6,636 nucleotides of DNA from Nitrospinota bacterium (GCA_015229165.1 JADGCD010000100.1:1014-7649), one strand, 5' to 3'. Shown: positions 1 to 6,360, numbered from the stretch's first letter. Numbers and translations are program-made. Notes: generated from the letters alone by a model not told the origin.

Positions 1-1169
1 ACCCGGCCGATCCACTGGCCGATCCGCTCCATGTGGGCTTCGGTGAGCCCCCGGGTGGTGACGGCGGGCGTTCCGACCCGGATGCCGCTGGTGACGAACG
101 GTTTCTCGGGGTCGAAGGGGATGGCGTTTTTGTTGACGGTCAGCCCGGCTTTGTCCAGCGCCGCTTCGACCGCCTTGCCGGTGAGTTTCCTCCCCTGCAG
201 GTCGACGAGCATCAGGTGGTTGTCGGTGCCGCCGGAGACGATCCGAAGCCCGTCGATGGCGCCGATGGCGGCGGCCAGCTTCTTGGCGTTGGCGACGACC
301 TGGCGCTGGTAGCTCTTGAAAGCGTCGGTGGAGGCTTCTTTGAGCGCCACCGCCTTGGCGGCGATGACATGCATCAGCGGCCCCCCCTGCAGGCCAGGGA
401 AGACGGAGCGGTCGAGGTCTTTTGCGTATTTCTCTTTGCACAGCACCATCCCCGATCTCGGCCCGCGCAAGGTCTTGTGGGTCGTCGTCGTGACGAAGTC
501 GGCGTAGGGGACGGGCGACGGATGAACGCCCGCCGCGACGAGCCCGGCGATGTGGGCCATGTCGACCATGAAGACCGCGCCGATCTCGTCGGCGATCTGG
601 CGGAACGGCGCCCACGGAATCTCCCGGGGATAGGCGGAGGCGCCGGCGATGATCAGCTTCGGTTTATGCTGCCGGGCCAGGGCGAACAGCTCGTCGAAGT
701 CGATGGTCTCGGTCTCGCGGCTGACGTTGTACGGGACGACGTTGAACCACTTGCCGCTCATGTTGAGGGGATGGCCGTGGGTCAGGTGTCCGCCGTGGGC
801 GAGGTTCAACCCCATGATGGTGTCGCCGGGGTTCAACACGGTGAAGAACACCGACTGGTTGGCCTGCGAGCCGGAGTGGGGCTGGACGTTGGCGTGTTCG
901 GCGCCGAAGAGGCTCTTGGCCCGGTCGATGGCCAGTTGCTCGGCGATGTCGACGGAGGCGCAACCGCCGTAGTACCGCTTGCCGGGATAGCCTTCGGCGT
1001 ATTTGTTGGTCAGTACGCTCCCCTGCGCGGCGAGGACGGCGGGCGAGGTGGCGTTCTCGGAGGCGATCAGCTCAAGGGTGAACTGCTCCCGCTCTTCTTC
1101 GCCACGGATGGCTTGCCACAATTCGGGATCGGCTTCTCTGAGAATGGAATCGGCTACGGTTTCGGACAT
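1..1169 (-). CDS. glyA: Serine hydroxymethyltransferase GlyA, C-terminus cut by window edge
   Basis: This cytosolic PLP enzyme interconverts serine plus tetrahydrofolate with glycine plus 5,10-methylene-tetrahydrofolate, the main source of one-carbon units. Translation from the ATG at 1169 gives 389 residues before the left edge; the family is about 415-420 long, so roughly 25 residues are missing. Visible landmarks are ELIASEN (33-39), NKYAEGYPGKRYYGG (55-69), HGGHLTHG (125-132), VDMAHIAGL (202-210) with D203 and H206, the PLP-binding lysine K232 in TTTTHKTLRGPR, and the carboxylate-binding arginine R364 in SGIRVGTPA. These numbers sit within a few residues of the E. coli enzyme (K229, R363). 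An AAGGAAG Shine-Dalgarno lies at 1173-1179, three bases before the ATG. The gene follows rpiB by 36 bases on the same strand, so the two are probably co-transcribed. The direct repeat GGCCGATCC at 5-13 and 17-25 is just part of the coding sequence. Confidence 0.98.
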   Translation of the reverse strand, partial: MSETVADSILREADPELWQAIRGEEEREQFTLELIASENATSPAVLAAQGSVLTNKYAEGYPGKRYYGGCASVDIAEQLAIDRAKSLFGAEHANVQPHSGSQANQSVFFTVLNPGDTIMGLNLAHGGHLTHGHPLNMSGKWFNVVPYNVSRETETIDFDELFALARQHKPKLIIAGASAYPREIPWAPFRQIADEIGAVFMVDMAHIAGLVAAGVHPSPVPYADFVTTTTHKTLRGPRSGMVLCKEKYAKDLDRSVFPGLQGGPLMHVIAAKAVALKEASTDAFKSYQRQVVANAKKLAAAIGAIDGLRIVSGGTDNHLMLVDLQGRKLTGKAVEAALDKAGLTVNKNAIPFDPEKPFVTSGIRVGTPAVTTRGLTEAHMERIGQWIGR

Positions 1170-1205
1170 CGGCTTCCTTGGCTTGGGGGTGATGGGAATT
1201 GCGGC

Positions 1206-1658
1206 TCAGGCCCGCTCGGCGGCGGTGATTTTCTCGACGCGGCGCTGGTGGCGCCCCCCTTCGAAGGGGGTGGCCAGCCAGACGGCCAGCAGGTCGAGGG
1301 CGACGTCGTCCCCGACGACCCGGGCGCCGACGCACAGGACGTTGGCGTCGTTGTGCATCCGGCTCATTTTCGCGGTGTAGTGGTCGTGGCAGAGGGCGGC
1401 GCGGACGCCGTCGACTTTGTTGGCGACGATGCTCATGCCGATGCCGCTGCCGCACAGGAGGATGCCCCGCCCGGCCTCTCCGGCGGCGACGGCTTTGGCG
1501 ACGGCGACGGCGTAGTCGGGGTAGTCGCAGGAGGCTTCGCCGTCGGTCCCTTTGTCGAGTGGCTCGTACCCAAGGCTCCGGAGGCGCTCGACGAAGAGTC
1601 CCTTGAGGCGATAGGCGCCGTGGTCGGCGCCGATGGCGATGGTTTTGTCGTCTCTCAC
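1206..1658 (-). CDS. rpiB: Ribose-5-phosphate isomerase B (RpiB/LacAB family)
   Basis: The product interconverts ribose 5-phosphate and ribulose 5-phosphate in the non-oxidative pentose phosphate pathway. The 150-residue length matches RpiB proteins (about 145-150). Family landmarks are IGADHGAYRLK (9-19, with D12 and H13), the catalytic-base cysteine C69 in the anion-hole loop CGSGIGMSIVANK (69-81), GVRAALCHD (84-92), and RMHNDANVLCVG (100-111) with H102 as the counterpart of the phosphate/ring-opening histidine near residue 99 in E. coli. The start is GTG at 1658: an in-frame TAG lies 11 codons upstream, no ATG lies between, and GAGGG sits four bases before the GTG. RpiB lies directly upstream of glyA, an arrangement I recall from other bacteria, and there is a good promoter just upstream. 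Related LacA/LacB isomerases are unlikely given the housekeeping context. Confidence 0.97.
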   Translation of the reverse strand: MRDDKTIAIGADHGAYRLKGLFVERLRSLGYEPLDKGTDGEASCDYPDYAVAVAKAVAAGEAGRGILLCGSGIGMSIVANKVDGVRAALCHDHYTAKMSRMHNDANVLCVGARVVGDDVALDLLAVWLATPFEGGRHQRRVEKITAAERA

Positions 1659-1691
1659 ACTGCCCTCAATGGGGATGTAACCAAACTATCA

Positions 1692-1720
1692 ATTATATGG
1701 GCTTGCAGGGCCGGGGGCAA
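1692..1720 (-). promoter_or_regulatory. Sigma70-type promoter for rpiB-glyA
   Basis: Read on the minus strand, TTGCCC (1720-1715) is followed after exactly 17 bases by a perfect TATAAT (1697-1692). Transcription would start near 1685, giving a leader of about 27 bases before the rpiB GTG. This is inference from consensus match and position. Confidence 0.7.
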
Positions 1721-1737
1721 GGGGGGATTGGCCCTGC
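1705..1737. repeat. 8-bp perfect inverted repeat over the rpiB -35 region
   Basis: GCAGGGCC (1705-1712) is mirrored by GGCCCTGC (1730-1737) with a 17-base G-rich spacer. The -35 hexamer of the leftward rpiB promoter (1715-1720) lies inside the spacer. It could be a dyad operator or an incidental hairpin in GC-rich DNA; nothing identifies a binding protein. Confidence 0.5.
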
Positions 1738-1783
1738 GCGGGGGCGGGGAGGTCATAAAATGGGGTCGTCTCTTGGGAAACTC

Positions 1784-1813
1784 TTGCTTTTCCATCGGCT
1801 CTCGGTCTATAAT
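1784..1813 (+). promoter_or_regulatory. Promoter for tRNA-Gln
   Basis: A perfect TATAAT at 1808-1813 is preceded after 18 bases by TTGCTT (1784-1789). The predicted start near 1820 lies about eight bases before the mature tRNA 5' end, a typical short leader. The stretch 1659-1783 between this promoter and rpiB holds only the opposing rpiB promoter and its inverted repeat. Confidence 0.7.
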
Positions 1814-1827
1814 CACCCCTTTCCGGA

Positions 1828-1901
1828 TGGCCCCTCGTCTAATGGTAGGACAGTAGATTCTGGATCTATACGTCGAGGTTCGACTCCTCGGGGGCCAGCC
1901 A
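1828..1901 (+). tRNA. tRNA-Gln, anticodon CUG, CCA encoded
   Basis: All four arms fold. The acceptor is TGGCCCC (1828-1834) with GGGGCCA (1891-1897); the D stem is GTC (1837-1839) with GAC (1849-1851) and contains GG in its loop. The anticodon stem GTAGA (1853-1857) pairs with TCTAT (1865-1869), with loop TTCTGGA giving anticodon CTG at 1860-1862, which reads CAG. The T stem CGAGG (1874-1878) pairs with CCTCG (1886-1890) around TTCGACT. The discriminator is G1898, and CCA at 1899-1901 is encoded. The weak U1-A72 pair and G73 are known GlnRS recognition features, which supports the Gln call. It has its own promoter immediately upstream. Confidence 0.97.
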
Positions 1902-1930
1902 ACCACTACGCGTGGTGGCGCTCTTTCGCC
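1902..1930 (+). terminator. Two small hairpins directly after the tRNA
   Basis: ACCAC (1902-1906) pairs with GTGGT (1912-1916) around a five-base loop. GGCG (1917-1920) then pairs with CGCC (1927-1930) around CTCTTT. They begin at the first base after the CCA and may serve as a 3' processing or weak termination structure. No proper T-run follows, so intrinsic termination here is uncertain. Confidence 0.35.
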
Positions 1931-1935
1931 TGTTA

Positions 1936-1979
1936 CTCAGTAAGAGCCGCCCCCTCCGTGGGCTCCTTCTTGACCGGTT
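1936..1979 (+). repeat. 44-base direct repeat, copy 1, with hairpin
   Basis: This copy begins CTCAGTAAGAGCCGCCCCC and ends CTTGACCGGTT. It matches copy 2 at 40 of 44 positions (differences at 1956, 1965, 1967 and 1976). Inside it GAGCC (1944-1948) can pair with GGCTC, followed by CTTCTT and then TTTT just past the copy. It lies 35 bases after the tRNA CCA, so it may be a tRNA trailer or terminator element. I do not recognise the family. Confidence 0.8.
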
Positions 1980-1995
1980 TTCCCTCCCATACTTG

Positions 1996-2039
1996 CTCAG
2001 TAAGAGCCGCCCCCTTCGTGGGCTTCGTCTTGACCAGTT
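1996..2039 (+). repeat. 44-base direct repeat, copy 2, with hairpin
   Basis: This is the second copy, exactly 60 bases after the first. The 16 bases between the copies are not conserved with the flank of copy 1. Here the hairpin arm reads GGCTT instead of GGCTC, turning a G-C pair into G-U and so keeping the stem. It is followed by AGGGG-CAT-CCCCT (2041-2053), a tight extra hairpin. No protein-coding gene is evident in 1902-2117. Confidence 0.8.
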
Positions 2040-2064
2040 AAGGGGCATCCCCTGTTCAATATCC

Positions 2065-2073
2065 TGCTAGAAT
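2065..2073 (+). promoter_or_regulatory. Possible extended -10 promoter for the GGDEF-EAL gene
   Basis: TGC followed by TAGAAT (2068-2073) matches an extended -10 element. No good -35 hexamer stands at 16-18 bases. The TTGACC at 2030-2035 inside repeat copy 2 is too far upstream (32 bases). Transcription would start near 2080, about 38 bases before the ATG. Confidence 0.4.
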
Positions 2074-2117
2074 AACGGCGATTTTCCGTCGCTTGTCATC
2101 CCCCCGCAAGGAGCCTC

Positions 2118-4709
2118 ATGGACCAGAGCAGCCCCGCTGACGACCGGTCGTCCCGGTTCCGGCAGGTGGTCGGTACCCTCCGCCAGATACGGGGGAATCA
2201 GGAGACCACCCCCGACCAGAAGCTGACGGCCCTGCTGCGGCTCGGGGCCGATCTCTTCGGCATGGAGGGGGGGATGATCGGCGCGGTCCGCGACGCGCGG
2301 CTCGTGGTGGAGCAGCTCGGCGGCCCCGGCGACCTTTTCAAGATCGGCGAATCGCTCCCCCTGACCGACTCCCGTTGCGCGGCGGCGTTGGCCGTTCCGG
2401 CGGCCATGGTCTGCGCCGACCTGACCGCCACGGATGCCCCCCCGATCCCCTGCCTGACCCGGTCGCCGGTCGGCGCCTGGTTCGGGTTCCCCCTGCTGGT
2501 GGACGGGGCGCCGTACGGTACGGTGGCCTTTTTCTCCTCCACCCCCCGGACGACCCCCTTTGACGAAGAGGACTTGGCGCTGCTGGAGCTGTTCGCCCTC
2601 TGGGGGGGGGCGGAGATCGCCCATGCCCGGCGGGTGGCCACGCTCGAACGGGAGACCCAGACGCTCAACGCCGCCCAGGCGGTGGCCCACATCGGCAGCT
2701 GGGACTGGAACATCCTGACCGGCGCGCTTGCCTGGAGCGACGAGATCTACCGCATCTTCGGCGTCTCGCCGCAGGAGTTCGCCGCCACCTACGACGGGTT
2801 CCTGCAGGCCATTCATCCCGACGACCGGGGGGCGGTGGTGGCCGCCGTCAACGCCACCGTGGCCGACCCGACGGTGGCCTACGACATTCCCCACCGGGTG
2901 GTCCGCGCCGACGGGTCGGTCCGCTTCGTGCGGGAGCAGGGGGAGGTCTACCGCAACGCCCGGGGCATTCCGGTCCGGATGCTCGGAACGGTCATCGACG
3001 AGACCGAAAAGCGGGAGTCGGAGGAGCGGTTGCACCTGGCCCGTCGGGTTTTCGAGAGCGTGGGGGAGGCGATCCTCATCACCGATCCGCAGGCGAAGAT
3101 TCTCGACGTCAACCCCTCGTTCGAGCGGATCACCGGCTATTCGCTGGAGGACGCCCGCGGCCAAAATCCGAGCATGATGCAGTCGGGGCGACACGACGTG
3201 ACCTTCTACCGAAACCTCTGGCGCACGCTCGTGGACACCGGCGCCTGGACGGGGGAGATTTGGGACCGGCGCAAGGGGGGCGCCCTCTACCCGAAAAAGC
3301 TGACCATCAACGCCATCACCGATCCCTTCGGCGCCGTGGTCAACTACGTCGGGGTCTTCTCCGACATCAGCGTCCAGAAGAGGACCGAGGCCCAGCTTGA
3401 ACAACTGGCCTATTACGACCCCCTCACCCGGCTCCCCAACCGGGCCCTTTTCCGCGACCGGCTGGACCACGCCCTGTCGCTGGCCCGGCGCAACGGGACG
3501 CAGGTGGCCCTCCTCTTCATCGACCTGGACCGGTTCAAGAACGTCAACGACAGCATGGGCCATTCGGTAGGGGACGAACTGCTGGTGGAGGTGGCGCAGC
3601 GGATTCGGGGCGCCATCCGGGAGACCGACACTCTCTCCCGCCTGGGGGGGGACGAGTTCACCCTGATTTTCGAAAACGTGACCGACCCCCTGACGGTGGA
3701 CCAGATGGCCGCCGCCGTCATCGCCGCCATCGGGCGCCCCTTCACCCTGCGCGACCGGCAGCTCTACATCGGCGCCAGCGTCGGCATCGCCCTCTTTCCC
3801 GACGACGCCGGGGAGGAGGGGGACGCGGAGACCCTCGTCAAGAACGCCGACACCGCCATGTACCAGGCCAAGGCGGAGGGGCGGGGAACCCACACGTTCT
3901 TCACCGGGGAGATGAACCGGAAAGTGAGTCGACGGGCCGCGCTGGAGAGCGACCTGCGCCACGCCCTCGAGAACCGGGAGATGGCCCTCTACTACCAGCC
4001 GAAGATCGACCTGACTTCCCTGCGGGTGGAGGGGTTCGAGGCGCTGATCCGCTGGATTCGCCCCGACGGGACGGTCGTTTCCCCCGCCGACTTCATCCCG
4101 GTGGCGGAGGAGACCGGGCTCATCATTCCGATGGGAGGATGGGTCGTCGAAGAGGCCTGTCGCCAGATCGGGGCGTGGCGGACGGGCGGGGTCGGCGACC
4201 GGGCGGTGTCGGTGAACCTCTCGGCCCGACAGTTTCAGGACCCCCAGCTTCTGGCCACCGTGGAGGGGGCGCTCAAGGCCGCCGGGATTCCGGCCGCGCT
4301 GCTGGAGATGGAGATCACCGAGAGCATGGTCATGGTCGACACGAAAAAGGCGGTGGCGGTCATGGGGTCGTTGGCCGAACGGGGGATCGCCATCTCCATG
4401 GACGATTTCGGCACCGGCTACTCGTCCCTCTCCTACCTGAAGACCTTCCCCCTCTCGGCCCTGAAGATCGACCAGTCGTTCGTCCGGGACATTTTGGACG
4501 ATCCGGGCGACATGGCCATCGTCGCCGCCGTCATCTCCATGGCCAAGAGCCTCGGCATCCGGACCGTGGCCGAAGGGGTGGAGACGTTCCGCCATGTCGA
4601 ACTGCTGACCAGCCTGGGCGCCGACGTGGCGCAGGGGTACCACTTCGCCCGCCCCCTCCCGGCGGCCGAGGTTCCGGGGTTTCTGGAGAAGTTCGGGAAA
4701 CCATCTTAG
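2118..4709 (+). CDS. GAF-PAS-PAS-GGDEF-EAL cyclic-di-GMP signalling protein
   Basis: This 863-residue protein has a dual cyclic-di-GMP synthesis/breakdown architecture and no signal peptide or membrane segment, so it is probably cytosolic. A GAF domain spans about 35-175. A PAS_3-type domain spans 185-297 (GSWDW at 193-197, HPDDR at 233-237), and a second PAS spans about 307-420 (ITGYSLEDARG, then the W-x-GE motif). The GGDEF domain covers about 425-595: the active-site motif is at 510-514 and an inhibitory I-site R501-E-T-D504 lies the usual five residues before it. The EAL domain covers about 606-860: E641-A-L, N700 in VNLSARQF, E732 in MEITES, D762-D763 in DDFGTGYSS, K783 and D785 in KID, E819 and E822 in AEGVE. 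All catalytic positions I can name are present, so both activities are possible. The start is chosen by AAGGAG at 2108-2113, four bases before the ATG. Signal and output are unknown, and neighbours give no clue. Confidence 0.96.
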   Translation: MDQSSPADDRSSRFRQVVGTLRQIRGNQETTPDQKLTALLRLGADLFGMEGGMIGAVRDARLVVEQLGGPGDLFKIGESLPLTDSRCAAALAVPAAMVCADLTATDAPPIPCLTRSPVGAWFGFPLLVDGAPYGTVAFFSSTPRTTPFDEEDLALLELFALWGGAEIAHARRVATLERETQTLNAAQAVAHIGSWDWNILTGALAWSDEIYRIFGVSPQEFAATYDGFLQAIHPDDRGAVVAAVNATVADPTVAYDIPHRVVRADGSVRFVREQGEVYRNARGIPVRMLGTVIDETEKRESEERLHLARRVFESVGEAILITDPQAKILDVNPSFERITGYSLEDARGQNPSMMQSGRHDVTFYRNLWRTLVDTGAWTGEIWDRRKGGALYPKKLTINAITDPFGAVVNYVGVFSDISVQKRTEAQLEQLAYYDPLTRLPNRALFRDRLDHALSLARRNGTQVALLFIDLDRFKNVNDSMGHSVGDELLVEVAQRIRGAIRETDTLSRLGGDEFTLIFENVTDPLTVDQMAAAVIAAIGRPFTLRDRQLYIGASVGIALFPDDAGEEGDAETLVKNADTAMYQAKAEGRGTHTFFTGEMNRKVSRRAALESDLRHALENREMALYYQPKIDLTSLRVEGFEALIRWIRPDGTVVSPADFIPVAEETGLIIPMGGWVVEEACRQIGAWRTGGVGDRAVSVNLSARQFQDPQLLATVEGALKAAGIPAALLEMEITESMVMVDTKKAVAVMGSLAERGIAISMDDFGTGYSSLSYLKTFPLSALKIDQSFVRDILDDPGDMAIVAAVISMAKSLGIRTVAEGVETFRHVELLTSLGADVAQGYHFARPLPAAEVPGFLEKFGKPS

Positions 4710-4775
4710 GCGTCCTCGCTCTGCCTTCGCTCCTGCTTGGCCCATCCAATCGAATTTGGCGAAGCGGCCGCTGCA

Positions 4776-4804
4776 TTGACACTCCCCTTAGCTCCCAGCA
4801 GAAT
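4776..4804 (+). promoter_or_regulatory. Promoter for the KAP NTPase gene
   Basis: A perfect TTGACA (4776-4781) is followed after 17 bases by CAGAAT (4799-4804, four of six). A second candidate is the extended -10 TGG-TACAAT at 4811-4819, within a near-tandem 8-base repeat TACAATTA/TACAATTT (4814-4829). The promoter lies 66 bases after the preceding stop codon, and I see no clear terminator in 4710-4775, so read-through from the GGDEF-EAL gene is also possible. AGCGGCCGCT at 4763-4772 is a loopless palindrome and no terminator. Confidence 0.6.
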
Positions 4805-4840
4805 ACGGGATGGTACAATTATACAATTTGGAGCCATGCA

Positions 4841-6280
4841 ATGAGTCAGCGGATATCTGGCGAATGCCCCATTGTTTCCTCCGATGACGATCTCTTGGGG
4901 TTCACTTCCAAAGCGGAAAACCTTTCGACTACCTTGCTGAACTCGACCCCCCCGGTCATGATCGGGCTCTTTTCTCCATGGGGTTCAGGCAAGACCAGCA
5001 TGTTGAATCTGGTGAAGGACCAAATTGGGAGAGATGGTGATTTTCGTAGACTCAGGATACATCATGCGGGAATCCTTCCCGTCTTCTTCGACACATGGGA
5101 TCACGAAGATTCCTTGGGGTTGATTCCGAAGTTGGTTTTGCGAATAGCCGATGAAATTGAAAGGAGCCAATATGGGTTGGAGGGAAAAGTTGACGATCTG
5201 AAACAATCGGCGGGGCGTGTGGCCGGGGCGGTTTTGTTGACCCTTCTCGATGTGGGAGTCCGCTCCGCGACCATGGGAATGGTCGATACCCGCCTCATCG
5301 AATCGGCGAAGAACTATGCGAGTGGGGAGAAAGACCCGGAGAGTTGGGCTAAGAAAGTTCAACGCAACCCCCATCATCAGCTTGCGGTTGAACTTGCCGA
5401 CCTGATGACAAAGGTCCGTTCGTACGGCTACAGCAGAGTTGCGCTCCTTATCGATGACATCGACCGATGCCATCCAGAGAATGTCTTTGATTTCCTCGAC
5501 AACATCCGTCGATTACTCACCCTGACCGAACGGGTACGAGGGGAGCGGAGCAACCCACAAAACCTTGCGGGGTTTGTCGGCATCATCGCCGCCGACGAGA
5601 AGATTCTCTCCTCCTCGATTCAGGCCCGCTATCCGGGCGCCGATCCTGATGTCTACGGCCATCTTGCCAAGCTGATCACCATCCGGCAGAGGATACCAAC
5701 CCCCGACAAGTGGGCTCTGACAAATTTCCTCACGAAAAAGATTCTCCCCGCCGCAGGAGATACAGCCAACTATGCCAAGGTCATCGATTGCCTCGCCACT
5801 GTCGCCTCGTCTTCGAGCGGATCACTCACCCCCCGGCACGTATTGTCGGTCATGAGGCAATATGCCGCTTCATTCATACCCCAAGAAAACGCAAATCCGG
5901 TCGGACCATTTACGGGAACGGCATTTGACGAAAATCAGACCTTCGCAGCAGTGAGTTTGGCTCTCTTTTCCATCGTTGATCCCCCCAGATGCAATATCCT
6001 TTTCAGACTGCATCAGGAGGGAATGAAGGATCTTACCTATGTTTGTAGGCTTGCACTCTCTTGCATGACAGACAGCTCCTCGCATAAGGATTCGGATCGA
6101 GGAGCCTATCATAGGGATTGCCATCGTTCTCTCGATGAAGACTGGCGAGGCTGCAAGCATGTTCATTTGTTCAAATTGCTTTATCAATATTTCGAGACCT
6201 GTTCCGAAAAAACGCAAAACATGCAATTCATCTCAGGCAATGTCGTCAATGCCGCGATGAGGATTGCCGGTTCGGCGTAA
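4841..6280 (+). CDS. KAP-family P-loop NTPase, possibly anti-phage
   Basis: This is a 479-residue STAND-like ATPase of the KAP family (named for Kidins220/ARMS and PifA). Walker A is GLFSPWGSGKTSML (42-55, K51-T52); FFDTWDHE (82-89) is the family's W-containing motif; Walker B is ALLIDDIDRC (201-210, D205-D206); GFVGIIAADEKIL (244-256) fits the sensor-1 strand; and YGHLAKLITIRQRIPTP (272-288) matches the usual stretch before the helical lid. Where many KAP proteins carry membrane helices there is only a weakly hydrophobic stretch (about 125-147) with an internal Asp, so it is probably soluble. The C-terminal part (385-479) is rich in Cys and His. The start is set by GGAG at 4830-4833, seven bases before this ATG; the frame stays open upstream only because it shadows the EAL gene. 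G+C in sampled 60-base lines is 37-63%, against about 70% in a sampled neighbouring line, which suggests horizontal acquisition. PifA (phage exclusion) and QatA (Qatuor system) are KAP relatives, so defence is a reasonable inference, not shown. No effector or partner gene lies in the window. Confidence 0.87.
   Translation: MSQRISGECPIVSSDDDLLGFTSKAENLSTTLLNSTPPVMIGLFSPWGSGKTSMLNLVKDQIGRDGDFRRLRIHHAGILPVFFDTWDHEDSLGLIPKLVLRIADEIERSQYGLEGKVDDLKQSAGRVAGAVLLTLLDVGVRSATMGMVDTRLIESAKNYASGEKDPESWAKKVQRNPHHQLAVELADLMTKVRSYGYSRVALLIDDIDRCHPENVFDFLDNIRRLLTLTERVRGERSNPQNLAGFVGIIAADEKILSSSIQARYPGADPDVYGHLAKLITIRQRIPTPDKWALTNFLTKKILPAAGDTANYAKVIDCLATVASSSSGSLTPRHVLSVMRQYAASFIPQENANPVGPFTGTAFDENQTFAAVSLALFSIVDPPRCNILFRLHQEGMKDLTYVCRLALSCMTDSSSHKDSDRGAYHRDCHRSLDEDWRGCKHVHLFKLLYQYFETCSEKTQNMQFISGNVVNAAMRIAGSA
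5710..5733 (+). repeat. 24-bp segment of the KAP gene duplicated inverted at the right end
   Basis: This segment begins GTGGGCTCTGACAAATTTCC and encodes WALTNFLT (KAP residues 291-298). Its exact reverse complement forms the last 24 bases of the window. The next base inward differs (5734 g, 6612 g, which are not complementary), so the match ends sharply there; the other end cannot be seen. Confidence 0.97.
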
Positions 6281-6320
6281 CCGGTTAATCAGGCGCCTCG
6301 CGCAGGAACGTAAAGCAGAG

Positions 6321-6346
6321 CGCCCTTTCCATGGGAAGCGAGGGCG
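6321..6346. repeat. Hairpin 1 of the KAP/glnD intergenic region
   Basis: CGCCCT (6321-6326) pairs with AGGGCG (6341-6346). Inside it TTCC (6327-6330) pairs with GGAA (6334-6337) around ATG, with a three-base GCG bulge. An alternative outer pairing is GCCCTT (6322-6327) with AAGGGC (6347-6352). It lies 40 bases after the KAP stop, which is itself part of the palindrome TAACCGGTTA (6278-6287). Confidence 0.6.
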
Positions 6347-6360
6347 AAGGGCATTTCCTT

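Noticed and set aside
33..1856. A 607-codon open frame on the plus strand opposite rpiB and glyA.
   Set aside because: It is antisense to two clearly recognisable enzymes and has low-complexity Gly/Asp/Val-rich translation. Long antisense frames are expected from GC-rich codon bias.
1828..1901. tRNA-Gln as the attachment site of an integrated element carrying the KAP gene.
   Set aside because: No second copy of the tRNA 3' end appears by eye near the KAP gene, no integrase is present, and the GGDEF-EAL gene between them has host-like composition.
1936..2039. A minimal CRISPR array from the two 44-base repeats.
   Set aside because: There are only two imperfect copies (4 mismatches), the intervening stretch is 16 bases, far shorter than a spacer, and no cas gene is present.
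1866..2048. A 60-codon minus-strand frame with a repeated RRSPRRGRLLLS peptide.
   Set aside because: It runs through the tRNA gene, and its peptide repeat simply reflects the DNA repeat. No ribosome site was found.
2067..4745. An 892-codon open frame on the minus strand opposite the GGDEF-EAL gene.
   Set aside because: The plus strand has continuous domain homology and a good ribosome site. The antisense product is Gly/Pro/Arg/His-rich with no recognisable motif.
4763..4772. AGCGGCCGCT palindrome as terminator of the GGDEF-EAL gene.
   Set aside because: It has no loop and is not followed by a T-run, so it cannot act as an intrinsic terminator as drawn.
4139..4840. Upstream extension of the KAP reading frame by 234 codons.
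   Set aside because: The extension overlaps the EAL domain in another frame and lacks homology. GGAG seven bases before 4841, and a promoter at 4776-4804, place the start at 4841.
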